29,252 nt of DNA, taken from IMG/VR virus record IMGVR_UViG_3300013131_000181, positions 1 through 29,252 of that record. One strand, written 5' to 3'. Source of the stretch: a virus. Under the pieces are notes generated by a model. The model did not search any database and was not told the DNA's origin. It saw only the letters and a list, made by a program, of their open reading frames with translations. Within the stretch, counting starts at the first letter, position 1. Each line of letters starts with the position of its first letter. The translations under genes and the position numbers were made by a program. This document shows positions 18,954-26,151 of this stretch, piece by piece.

Positions 18954-20194
18954 TGGGATTATTCAAGCATTTTAGAAAACGGCATGAACAAAAAAGCGCC
19001 GTGATCACCATAGACGAGACGTGGCAATACATACTCGGTCAGGCAAAATCGAAAGCCGGACTCACAGTCAACACCAAAACCTTATTGCAACTGTCCGCCG
19101 CGCAAGCCTGTGCGCGGGTAATTACCGAAGATTTGGCGCAAATACCCGTCAAGCTCTACAAGCGCGAAAAAGACGGCACGAAGAGCGAGGCGGCCGATCA
19201 TCCGCTATCCGACCTCATCAAAACCAAGCCCAACGACTGGCAAACCAGCTTCGAATTCCGCGAGCAAATAGGCCTACACCTGGTACTGACCAACAATGCC
19301 TACATCTGGATCAACCGCGTGCGCGGCCAGATTGCCGAATTGTTGCCACTAGAACCGCATCTTGTCACGCCAAAACGGCGAGGATTTGAAACCGATTATC
19401 TGGTAACGCTCCAAGACGGCAGCCAAAAAAACCTCGGCAACGGCGACATCTGGCACATCCGAGGCCCATCCTGGAACGGCTGGCATGGACTCGACGGCAT
19501 CCGGCTCATGCGCGAATCCGTCGGCCTTGCCTTGGCGCTCGAAGAGCATGGCTCTCGTATGTTCAGCAACGGCTCGACCGTGGGCGGCCTATTATCCACA
19601 GATCAAAACCTAACGTCAGACCAGCGCAAAGAACTTAAGACCAGTTGGGACGCCCGGCAATCAGGATTAGATAACGCCTACAAAACCGCCGTGCTATGGG
19701 GTGGCATGAAATGGACGCCGATGGCGCAACAAAACGATCAGGCGCAATTTTTGGAGACACGCCGATTCCAGGTAGAAGAGGTTTGCCGGGCATTCAAGGT
19801 GATGCCGATCATGGTCGGACATAGCGACAAAACCACCACGTACGCCAGCGCCGAGCAAATGTTTATAGCCCATCGAGTGCAGACAATGGGGCCGTGGTTC
19901 GAGCGCATAGAGCAATCGGCGGACTGCAACCTATTAACCGATGACGAACGCCGCCAAGGTTATTACGTCCGCTTCAATCGCAACGCCTATATGGTGATGA
20001 CGAGCGAAAGCCGGGCTAATTTCTATACCAAAATGTACGGAATAGGCGCGATCAACCCCAATGAAATACGCGACCTGGAAGATATGAACCCCTACGACGG
20101 CGGCGAACAGTACCGTGTCCCGCTCAATATGGCGGACCCCAACGCAATACCCACAGAGAGTGTCAGCAATGCGCCCAAAGCACCTGCAAATTAA
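18953..20194 (+). CDS. Portal protein, HK97 family (413 aa)
   Basis: It forms the dodecameric portal through which DNA enters the capsid. The sequence has the typical HK97-portal parts: an N-terminal ACARVITEDLAQIPVKLYKR, the wing and clip with LPLEPHLVTP and GDIWHIRG, and the crown/stem with RRFQVEEVCRAFKVMPIMVG (residues about 265-285) and YASAEQMFIAHRVQTMGPWF. The length is normal. The C-terminal EQYRVPLNMADPN is flexible. It overlaps the next gene by 26 bp. Confidence 0.95.
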   Translation: MGLFKHFRKRHEQKSAVITIDETWQYILGQAKSKAGLTVNTKTLLQLSAAQACARVITEDLAQIPVKLYKREKDGTKSEAADHPLSDLIKTKPNDWQTSFEFREQIGLHLVLTNNAYIWINRVRGQIAELLPLEPHLVTPKRRGFETDYLVTLQDGSQKNLGNGDIWHIRGPSWNGWHGLDGIRLMRESVGLALALEEHGSRMFSNGSTVGGLLSTDQNLTSDQRKELKTSWDARQSGLDNAYKTAVLWGGMKWTPMAQQNDQAQFLETRRFQVEEVCRAFKVMPIMVGHSDKTTTYASAEQMFIAHRVQTMGPWFERIEQSADCNLLTDDERRQGYYVRFNRNAYMVMTSESRANFYTKMYGIGAINPNEIRDLEDMNPYDGGEQYRVPLNMADPNAIPTESVSNAPKAPAN

Positions 20195-20873
20195 GCTAAA
20201 AGAACTCAAACTCGCGCCGTCTAGTGATACTGGCGTCATGGAATTTACCGGCTACGGTGCGGTATTCGACAACGTCGATGCTTACGGCGATGTGATACAA
20301 AAAAGCGCCTTCACGGCCTATGTCAACGCCGTCAAATCAGGTGTCCAGCAATGGCCGGTCATGCTGCTACAACACGGCGGCTGGGGAGTCGGCAACAACG
20401 ACATGACGCCGGTCGGTATCTGGACGGATATGGCCGAAGATGACATTGGCCTAAAGCTCACCGGCCGCTTTGCTGATACCCAAAACGGCATTGAATGCTA
20501 CCAGCTCGTCAAAATGGAGCCAAGGCCCGCCATTACCGGCCTATCTATAGGCTATTACGCATTAGACGTAGCCTACGGAGGCAAGAACGATAATTTTGAC
20601 CGCCTGATAAAACAAATTGAGCTGCTCGAAATTAGCCTGGTCACGTTCCCGGCCAACGACAAAGCCCGTGTCACCGGCGTTAAATCCGCCGCCGAATACA
20701 CCGAAAGAGACTTTGAACGACTCATGCAAGACGCTGGGTTTACGAGAAAAGAAGCCAGAATTATCCTAAATGACGGCTTTAAAAGCTTAATTGCCAAGCA
20801 AGACGCTGGCGATCAAGCGCTAAAACAACTGTTAGCCTCCATCGAGTGCAACACCAAAATTTTAAATAACTAA
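20169..20873 (+). CDS. Prohead protease, HK97 S78 family (234 aa)
   Basis: It is a serine protease that cuts the capsid precursor during head maturation. Catalytic positions visible are His69 in LLQHGGWG and Ser126 in TGLSIGY, with Glu155 in LLEISLVTFPAN close to the expected acid. FDNVDAYGDVIQKSAF is the family's N-terminal motif. The ATG at 20169 has AGAGAGTG upstream and gives the usual length; a GTG-type start 54 bp upstream is within the portal gene and less likely. The C-terminal part (TERDFERLMQDAGFTRKEAR) is a helical scaffold-like tail. Confidence 0.92.
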   Translation: MRPKHLQIKLKELKLAPSSDTGVMEFTGYGAVFDNVDAYGDVIQKSAFTAYVNAVKSGVQQWPVMLLQHGGWGVGNNDMTPVGIWTDMAEDDIGLKLTGRFADTQNGIECYQLVKMEPRPAITGLSIGYYALDVAYGGKNDNFDRLIKQIELLEISLVTFPANDKARVTGVKSAAEYTERDFERLMQDAGFTRKEARIILNDGFKSLIAKQDAGDQALKQLLASIECNTKILNN

Positions 20874-20884
20874 AGAGGGCGATC

Positions 20885-22237
20885 ATGCAATTAACACATC
20901 GCGATAAAACCGTATTGCTGACAATAGCAATCCTGGTTATCGGGTCGGCGCTGCTATATGCGTTCGAATATATCCAACATCAGGATTTGGCCTATGGCGG
21001 TTTGATGGCCGCTGGCATCGGGGATGTCGAATTCAAGCAAATCCAGGAGCTACTGCAAAAGCAAGGTGAAGCGTTCGAGGCGTTCAAAAAAACCAACGAC
21101 GAACGCCTGGAAGCCGTGGAAAAAAAGGGCTACGCACCGGCTGATACCGTCGAAAAAGTCGATAAAATCAACGAGGATTTAACCAAGCTCGGAAAAGAAA
21201 TTACCGACCTGATGAAAAAATCCAACCGTCCAAATATCGGCGGCGACGGCAACGAACTATCACCGGAAAAACAAGAACACAAAACCGCATTCCGCGAATT
21301 CCTGCGCAAAGGCGGCGCGGCCAACCTGCAAGAGTTGGAGAAAAAAGCCTTCCAACGCGGCAGTGACGTCGACGGCGGTTATTTGATCGACGACGAAATG
21401 GACACCATGATCGACCGCGTGGCGTCAAAAATGTCCATCGTCAGAAGCCTTGCCGATGTCCGCACCATCGGCAAAGAATCGTTAAAATTCCGTGTCAAAA
21501 CAAGTGGCACGGCAGCCCGTTGGGTCGGCGAGGGCGAGGCCGGCGGCGAAACTGCCAACGCCAAGTACGCGCAAATCGAAATCGCCGCCGAAGAAATGGA
21601 GATTGAGCCTTGGGTTTACAACTCAGCGATGGACGATGCCGATTTCGACGTCTACACCGACCTGGTTACCGATGCCGGTATCGGTTTCGGCGAGGGCGAG
21701 GGCGCGGCATTCGTTACTGGCGACGGCGTTAAAAAGCCGCGCGGATTTTTAAGTTATACCAACGTCGCCAACGCCAGTTATGCCTGGGGAAAAATCGGCT
21801 ATATCCCATCCGGCGCGGCAGGAGATTTCTCGGACGGCGACAAAATCATCAACCTGCTGCACAGCCTGCGCCAAACCTACCGCAACGGCGCGGTGCTGCT
21901 GATGAACGATGGCACGTTAGGCAGAATCCGGCAAATGAAGGATGGTACAGGCAATTACTACCTGTTCAATCCAGACGCTACCGGAGCATTCCGAGGCTAT
22001 GTGCTGGGCGTGCCGGTTGAAATCGACGACAACATGCCCGACATCGCCGCCAACAGCTATTCCATAGCCTACGCCAATTTCCAGCGCGCTTACCGTATTG
22101 TTGACCGTACCGGCATTACCTTAATCCGCGATAACATTACCGAAAAAGGCACCACAAAGTTCAATTTCCGCAAGCGCGTCGGCGGCGGCATCAAGCATTT
22201 TGAAGCGATTAAGTTAATGAAATTCGCCGCCAGCTAA
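20885..22237 (+). CDS. Major capsid protein, HK97 fold, with N-terminal membrane helix (450 aa)
   Basis: Residues about 45-105 (QIQELLQKQGEAFEAFKKTN, KINEDLTKLGKEITDL) form the coiled-coil delta/scaffold domain. Residues about 160-450 carry the HK97 capsid fold (GGYLIDDEMDTMIDRVASKM, EMEIEPWVYN, GVKKPRGFLSY, NFQRAYRIVDRTGITLIRDN). It is unusual that residues 8-27 (KTVLLTIAILVIGSALLYAF) form a hydrophobic helix before the delta domain. The ATG at 20885 has a good AGAGGG ribosome-binding site; a later ATG at 21005 has none, so the long form is favoured. The prohead protease would remove the delta domain and with it this helix. Confidence 0.93.
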   Translation: MQLTHRDKTVLLTIAILVIGSALLYAFEYIQHQDLAYGGLMAAGIGDVEFKQIQELLQKQGEAFEAFKKTNDERLEAVEKKGYAPADTVEKVDKINEDLTKLGKEITDLMKKSNRPNIGGDGNELSPEKQEHKTAFREFLRKGGAANLQELEKKAFQRGSDVDGGYLIDDEMDTMIDRVASKMSIVRSLADVRTIGKESLKFRVKTSGTAARWVGEGEAGGETANAKYAQIEIAAEEMEIEPWVYNSAMDDADFDVYTDLVTDAGIGFGEGEGAAFVTGDGVKKPRGFLSYTNVANASYAWGKIGYIPSGAAGDFSDGDKIINLLHSLRQTYRNGAVLLMNDGTLGRIRQMKDGTGNYYLFNPDATGAFRGYVLGVPVEIDDNMPDIAANSYSIAYANFQRAYRIVDRTGITLIRDNITEKGTTKFNFRKRVGGGIKHFEAIKLMKFAAS

Positions 22238-22270
22238 CCGGTAAATTTTATCCTTTAGGCGAAAGCCCGA

Positions 22271-22294
22271 AAGCCCGTATCAACGGGCTTTTTT
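22271..22294 (+). terminator. Terminator/attenuator after the capsid gene
   Basis: AAGCCCG (22271-22277), loop TATCAA, CGGGCTT (22284-22290) and T-run. It probably lowers transcription of downstream genes relative to the capsid gene. Confidence 0.8.
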
Positions 22295-22318
22295 ATACCC
22301 TAAATTAAGGCAAAAACA

Positions 22319-22747
22319 ATGGCAATCGAAGATTTACACAATAACATCAATATCAAGCGTGTGATTTCACCGGTGTCCGTGGCCGACAACACGGCTCAGG
22401 TTGGCCAAATTATCGACATCCAGGGCTATGAGTCGCTCGAATACATCATAGCCACCGGCTCGCTGGCCGACGCCGACGCCACCTTTACCGCGTTGCTGGA
22501 AGAAGGCGACGCCGCCAACCTATCCGATGCCGCCGCCGTCGCCGACGCGCAATTGTTAGGCACCGAGGCGCTGGCGAGTTTCACCTATGCCGATGACGAC
22601 AAGGTGTTAAAACTCGGTTACAAAGGCTTTAAACGTTACACCCGCCTCACCATCACCCCGGCCGCCAATGCCAGCGCCGCATTAATCAGCGCGGTGGCTA
22701 TCTTAGGGCGTCCTTGCATTGCCCCCACCGCCAATCCACCGGTGTAA
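22319..22747 (+). CDS. Probable head decoration or virion protein (142 aa)
   Basis: I do not recognise a family with certainty. The protein is beta-rich and Ala-rich, with IDIQGYESLEYIIATGSLAD, TALLEEGD and GYKGFKRYTRLTITP, a pattern seen in small virion proteins encoded after the major capsid protein. Its position between capsid and connector genes fits a decoration or head-stabilising protein. It has no signal or membrane helix. Transcription is limited by the terminator just before it. Confidence 0.6.
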   Translation: MAIEDLHNNINIKRVISPVSVADNTAQVGQIIDIQGYESLEYIIATGSLADADATFTALLEEGDAANLSDAAAVADAQLLGTEALASFTYADDDKVLKLGYKGFKRYTRLTITPAANASAALISAVAILGRPCIAPTANPPV

Positions 22748-22756
22748 TAAGCGTTA

Positions 22757-23338
22757 ATGAAAAATATTGTCATTGCGCCGCCCGCGGTCGAGCCGGTCAG
22801 CCTCGATAAAATGCGCCTGCATCTCGGTATTATCCAAGCCACCGATACGACCCGCAATGCCGTCATCACGGGCCGTATTATAGCCGCTCGGCAATGGGTA
22901 GAACAGCAAAACGGACTGGCATTAATCACACAAACGATCCAGGCGACCGATACGCGGTTCCCGGCGTGTTTAATACCGCTAAAAATACCGCTGCAAAGCG
23001 TCACCAGCGTGACCTATATCGATACCGACGGGCAACCGCAAACACTCAACCCGGATCAATACCAAGTGGATACGCCGACCGGCTATCTGATGCCGGCGTA
23101 TCAGATGACCTGGCCTGGCGTGCGCGAGTCATTCGGTGCTGTCAAAATTGAATATGTCGCCGGATTCGGTGACGCCGACGATGCCGTACCACAGGCAATA
23201 AAAGAGGCCATCATGTTTATTGTCGGCCAGTGGGAGGTATTCCAGTCCAGCATCGAGGGCGTGATACGCCCGTTCACGATCCCCAACGCCGCCAAAGAGC
23301 TGATTAGCGGCTATATCGACATGCGGGAGTGTTTCTGA
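22757..23338 (+). CDS. Head-tail connector, gp6-like (193 aa)
   Basis: It is an HK97 gp6-like adaptor that forms a ring beneath the portal. The helical opening VSLDKMRLHLGI followed by ITGRIIAARQWVEQQNGLAL, the central beta part (VTSVTYIDTDGQPQTLNPDQ, KIEYVAGFGDADDAVP) and the helix AIKEAIMFIVGQWEVFQSS match the family. The last Met and stop overlap the next start (TGATG). Confidence 0.88.
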   Translation: MKNIVIAPPAVEPVSLDKMRLHLGIIQATDTTRNAVITGRIIAARQWVEQQNGLALITQTIQATDTRFPACLIPLKIPLQSVTSVTYIDTDGQPQTLNPDQYQVDTPTGYLMPAYQMTWPGVRESFGAVKIEYVAGFGDADDAVPQAIKEAIMFIVGQWEVFQSSIEGVIRPFTIPNAAKELISGYIDMRECF

Positions 23339-23772
23339 TGCACAAACGCCGGACTATCATCAATGCGATAAAAGCCCAACTGCAAACGCTAAATGTCGGC
23401 GGCGTGTGGAACCAACGCACGCCGCCCACGCGCAACGTATGGCCTGCCGTCACGCTCTACGCCGAAGAAGAAACCATCGACATCGCGCCCGGTCACGAAT
23501 ACCCAATCCAGCCGCGCTCGCAAACCCGGCATTTAACCTTGGCGGTCAACGTCTGGTTAAGATGCGATCAAGACGCGGAAAAAATCGAAGACGACATGGA
23601 CGAGTGGGCTGTCAACATCGAACAAACGCTGAGCAACGACGGCACCATTGGCATCGCCGACTTAATCCTGATCAATAGCGAATTTAGCGTCGCCGAAGAT
23701 GACCCGAAAATCAACGTCATGACCTTGACCTATTACGTCATGTATTACACAGAGGAGCAAAATCCGGAATGA
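23338..23772 (+). CDS. Tail terminator-like protein (144 aa)
   Basis: It probably forms the ring that ends tail-tube growth and joins it to the head. KRRTIINAIKAQLQTL, WPAVTLYAEEETI, RHLTLAVNVWLR and IADLILINSEFSVAED match the alpha/beta pattern of lambda gpU/HK97-like tail terminators. I chose the ATG at 23338 over a short extension at 23329. It is directly after the connector. No separate head-closure gene is evident; it may be merged in function. Confidence 0.75.
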   Translation: MHKRRTIINAIKAQLQTLNVGGVWNQRTPPTRNVWPAVTLYAEEETIDIAPGHEYPIQPRSQTRHLTLAVNVWLRCDQDAEKIEDDMDEWAVNIEQTLSNDGTIGIADLILINSEFSVAEDDPKINVMTLTYYVMYYTEEQNPE

Positions 23773-23960
23773 ACCCAATAAAAATAATCGTAGAAAACTT
23801 ACGCTATCGAGGCGAACTCATAGCGATAGGCACCCTACTGCAAGTTAGTGATAACACAGCAAACTGGTTAATAAAATTTGGTAAAGGGCAAAACCAACCG
23901 GATTTTGTACCCGAATCCAACGACCAACCCAACCCTGAAACCACCACCCATAACGAGTAA
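23769..23960 (+). CDS. Small protein between tail terminator and tail tube (63 aa)
   Basis: Short proteins with IIVENLRYRGELIAIGTLLQ and a following helix NTANWLIKFGKG are frequent at this position in siphophages, where some carry DUF-type names; the function is unknown. The C-terminal tail is Asn/Pro/Thr-rich and probably disordered. The start overlaps the preceding gene by 4 bp. Confidence 0.65.
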   Translation: MNPIKIIVENLRYRGELIAIGTLLQVSDNTANWLIKFGKGQNQPDFVPESNDQPNPETTTHNE

Positions 23961-23965
23961 CCACT

Positions 23966-25078
23966 ATGTCAAATGCATTAACATTCAGAGGCAAAATCTA
24001 TACCGGATCCGTCCAACCTTACACAGACGACCAAATCGACAGCGGCGACAGCAATATCGCTAACCCAATGTCCTGGCTAGGCGTCGTCAGCAAATTTATT
24101 TTTACTCCGGCCGTTGAACGTACCAAGCTGCCGGAATACCATACCGGCAACGACACCACATTTGATAGCTGGTCGCGCGTGACCGGCGGCACCATAGAAA
24201 TGACCTGCGACGAATCTAAGCCGGAAAATTTGGCGCTAAACCTAATGGGCGTCTCCACCGTCATCGGCCCTGAAAGCGTCGCGGAAGCCTATTTGGGCAA
24301 CAAAAACACCACTACCAAAAAATGGTCAACATTAGAAAGCACAGTCGCGTTAGAAGCTGGCATAAGATATAAATTTGTCCGCGAAATATCTGATGACGGC
24401 TATGTCATGGTGCCATATGAACTAATTGACAGCACCTCATTTGAATTAACCGACAGTTCAACAACGCCAAAAACATTAACTGCAGGCACGGATTACATTT
24501 TATACCCATTGATAGGCGCGATTAAACTAACGAATACCGCCAGTCACGGCGTTAACTTACCGGGTATCACCTACCCCTTAGTCGCGTCATTTGATGTCGG
24601 CGCATTCATCGATAGCTTGCCCAATCCATTAAAAAACAACGCAGAGTATGCGCTATCGCATGTCAACATCAGCGACTATAGCGTTAAAGACTCCTCAGCG
24701 ACGCCGAAAGTCATCAGCGATGACTATTACAGTATCGATACCAAAGCCGGATTAATAAAAATCACTGATTTAACCGCGATTAAAGCAGTATCCGGCATTA
24801 CCTTCCCGCTGCAAGTCTACGCAACGCGCGGCAATACCAAAACCGTCGGCATCTTAGCCAGCAACCAAATCGAAAAACAAATACGCGTCGTTGGTCAAAA
24901 CGTGCGCAGCGGTCAAGCCGTGATCATAACACTATATCGGGTATCGTTCGATGCCAGTGCGGTCGATTTTTTTGACAAAGATTGGGTGAAAACGCCGTTA
25001 AAAGCGGAATTGCTGTCCGACCCGACACGACCTAGTGACGACGTGATGGGTCAATACGGAAAGATCGAGTACATCTAA
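23966..25078 (+). CDS. Major tail tube protein (370 aa)
   Basis: It polymerises into the non-contractile tail tube. The N-terminal LTFRGKIYTGSVQPYTDD and GGTIEMTCDESKPENLALNL, and the end (IEKQIRVVGQNVRSGQAVII, RVSFDASAVDFF, LKAELLSD), are typical of siphophage tail tubes. The middle contains two similar segments (SFELTDSSTTPKTLTAGTDY and DYSVKDSSATPKVISDDYYS, about 95 residues apart). These read as repeated Ig-like or beta-sandwich decorations and may explain the above-average length. Confidence 0.9.
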   Translation: MSNALTFRGKIYTGSVQPYTDDQIDSGDSNIANPMSWLGVVSKFIFTPAVERTKLPEYHTGNDTTFDSWSRVTGGTIEMTCDESKPENLALNLMGVSTVIGPESVAEAYLGNKNTTTKKWSTLESTVALEAGIRYKFVREISDDGYVMVPYELIDSTSFELTDSSTTPKTLTAGTDYILYPLIGAIKLTNTASHGVNLPGITYPLVASFDVGAFIDSLPNPLKNNAEYALSHVNISDYSVKDSSATPKVISDDYYSIDTKAGLIKITDLTAIKAVSGITFPLQVYATRGNTKTVGILASNQIEKQIRVVGQNVRSGQAVIITLYRVSFDASAVDFFDKDWVKTPLKAELLSDPTRPSDDVMGQYGKIEYI

Positions 25079-25102
25079 AGAGCGATGAACACCGCAAAAC
25101 CA

Positions 25103-25125
25103 AACCCGCTACGGCGGGTTTTTTT
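25103..25125 (+). terminator. Terminator/attenuator after the tail tube gene
   Basis: AACCCGC (25103-25109), loop TACG, GCGGGTT (25114-25120) and T-run. It shares its stem and loop with the terminator at 7097-7120. Confidence 0.85.
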
Positions 25126-25158
25126 GTGTCATTTAACTAGTCATTAATTAATAACGAT

Positions 25159-25542
25159 ATGAAGGAATTAGCAGAAATCATCGCGCAACCGGATACCGTC
25201 ACTATCGGCGGGAAGCCCGTGACGATCAAAAAACTCACTATCGGACAATTGCCGACTGCGCGCGAACTCGCGTTAACGCTGTTTACCGGATCGGCTATCC
25301 AATGGGGTAGCGAAGACTATGCGATTGATTTGGAGGGTGAGCACATCGCAATAATGAAACAACTCATTGCCCTGATGACGGATTTAAGCCTACCCGACAT
25401 AGAACTGCCGCTAACCGAATTTTTCCAGTTATTTTTTGCGGTCATCCAATTTAACGGCGATTTTTTTTTGCAGATCATCCGCAAAACGAAGATACAACCG
25501 ATTGGCCCGACATCTTCCTTAAACTACGCCGATCCGGTCTAG
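25159..25542 (+). CDS. Tail assembly chaperone, gpG-like short form (127 aa)
   Basis: It has the normal position and size of the lambda gpG/HK97 gp13-type chaperone between tail tube and tape measure genes. The sequence is acidic-helical (MKQLIALMTDLSLPDIELPL). Translation in frame 0 passes the run of nine T (25461-25469) and ends at TAG 25540. Most ribosomes would make this product; a fraction shift to make the longer one. Confidence 0.8.
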   Translation: MKELAEIIAQPDTVTIGGKPVTIKKLTIGQLPTARELALTLFTGSAIQWGSEDYAIDLEGEHIAIMKQLIALMTDLSLPDIELPLTEFFQLFFAVIQFNGDFFLQIIRKTKIQPIGPTSSLNYADPV

Positions 25543-25694
25543 TGCCAGAGCTACTCAACATCAGCCAATGCCGGCGTTATCTGGATGCCATCCACAACGG
25601 GCAACAAATGCAACTCAAAAACGACGCCTACAGCACGCGTATCGGCATGTGGGCCGATAAAGACAGTTTCATGGAGTATATCAACGATGACTGA
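25159..25694 (+). CDS. Tail assembly chaperone, -1 frameshift long form (about 178 aa)
   Basis: A T_TTT_TTG slippery heptamer at 25464-25470 allows a -1 shift inside the run of nine T. After the shift the reading is ADHPQNEDTTDWPDIFLKLR and continues through LVPELLNISQCRRYLDAIHN and SFMEYINDD to TGA at 25692-25694. The second part looks like the T domain of the lambda gpGT class and has no start of its own near its beginning. It overlaps the next gene by 8 bp. Based on the family, a small percentage of ribosomes would shift. Confidence 0.8.
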
Positions 25695-26151
25695 GCAAGC
25701 CATATCCCTACACGGCCTGACCGATACCCAAAAGCGCTTGCGCGAACTCGATCAAAAAATGGCCGATAAAGCCGTCATTCGAGGACTGCGCGCCGGTGCG
25801 CGGTACATGCTCAAACAAGTTAGAGAAGCAGCGCCGAAAAAAACCGGACGGTTAAGAAAATCGATCACGGTTAGGTTGTCTAAAAAAAATCGCAAACGAG
25901 TTAACGGCAAACTCGGTCTATATATATCAATCAAAAAAGGCAAAAAAAGCGACGACCCAAAAGGCGCGTATTACGGCGTTTTTCAAGATCAAGGCTGGCG
26001 GCAAAACCCGCAGCGCGGCAATAAGCAAATCGCAGGCAAGCACTTCATCAGCCGCACCTTTGAGGCCAACCAAGATGCCGCCTTATCGGTCACGTTAGAT
26101 GCAATTAAAGCGGAAAGCCAACAATTAATCAATGAGTTTAATGCCTCATGA
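25687..26151 (+). CDS. HK97 gp10-like tail/neck protein (154 aa)
   Basis: The N-terminal helix LTDTQKRLRELDQKMADKAV followed by IRGLRAGARYMLKQVREAAP and the motif KKTGRLRKSI match the HK97 gp10-like family, a neck/tail-completion protein. The later part (GAYYGVFQDQGWRQNPQRG, AGKHFISRTFE) is also typical: the family usually ends with GTxxxpAxpFlrpA. I chose the ATG at 25687, inside the end of the frameshift product, over a longer frame from 25585. Such genes normally lie before the tail terminator; here it is placed after the chaperones. Confidence 0.85.
   Translation: MTEQAISLHGLTDTQKRLRELDQKMADKAVIRGLRAGARYMLKQVREAAPKKTGRLRKSITVRLSKKNRKRVNGKLGLYISIKKGKKSDDPKGAYYGVFQDQGWRQNPQRGNKQIAGKHFISRTFEANQDAALSVTLDAIKAESQQLINEFNAS

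Noticed and set aside
21005-22237. Internal ATG as the real capsid start
   Set aside because: There is no ribosome-binding site before 21005, whereas 20885 has AGAGGG at the right distance. It remains a possibility to be tested.
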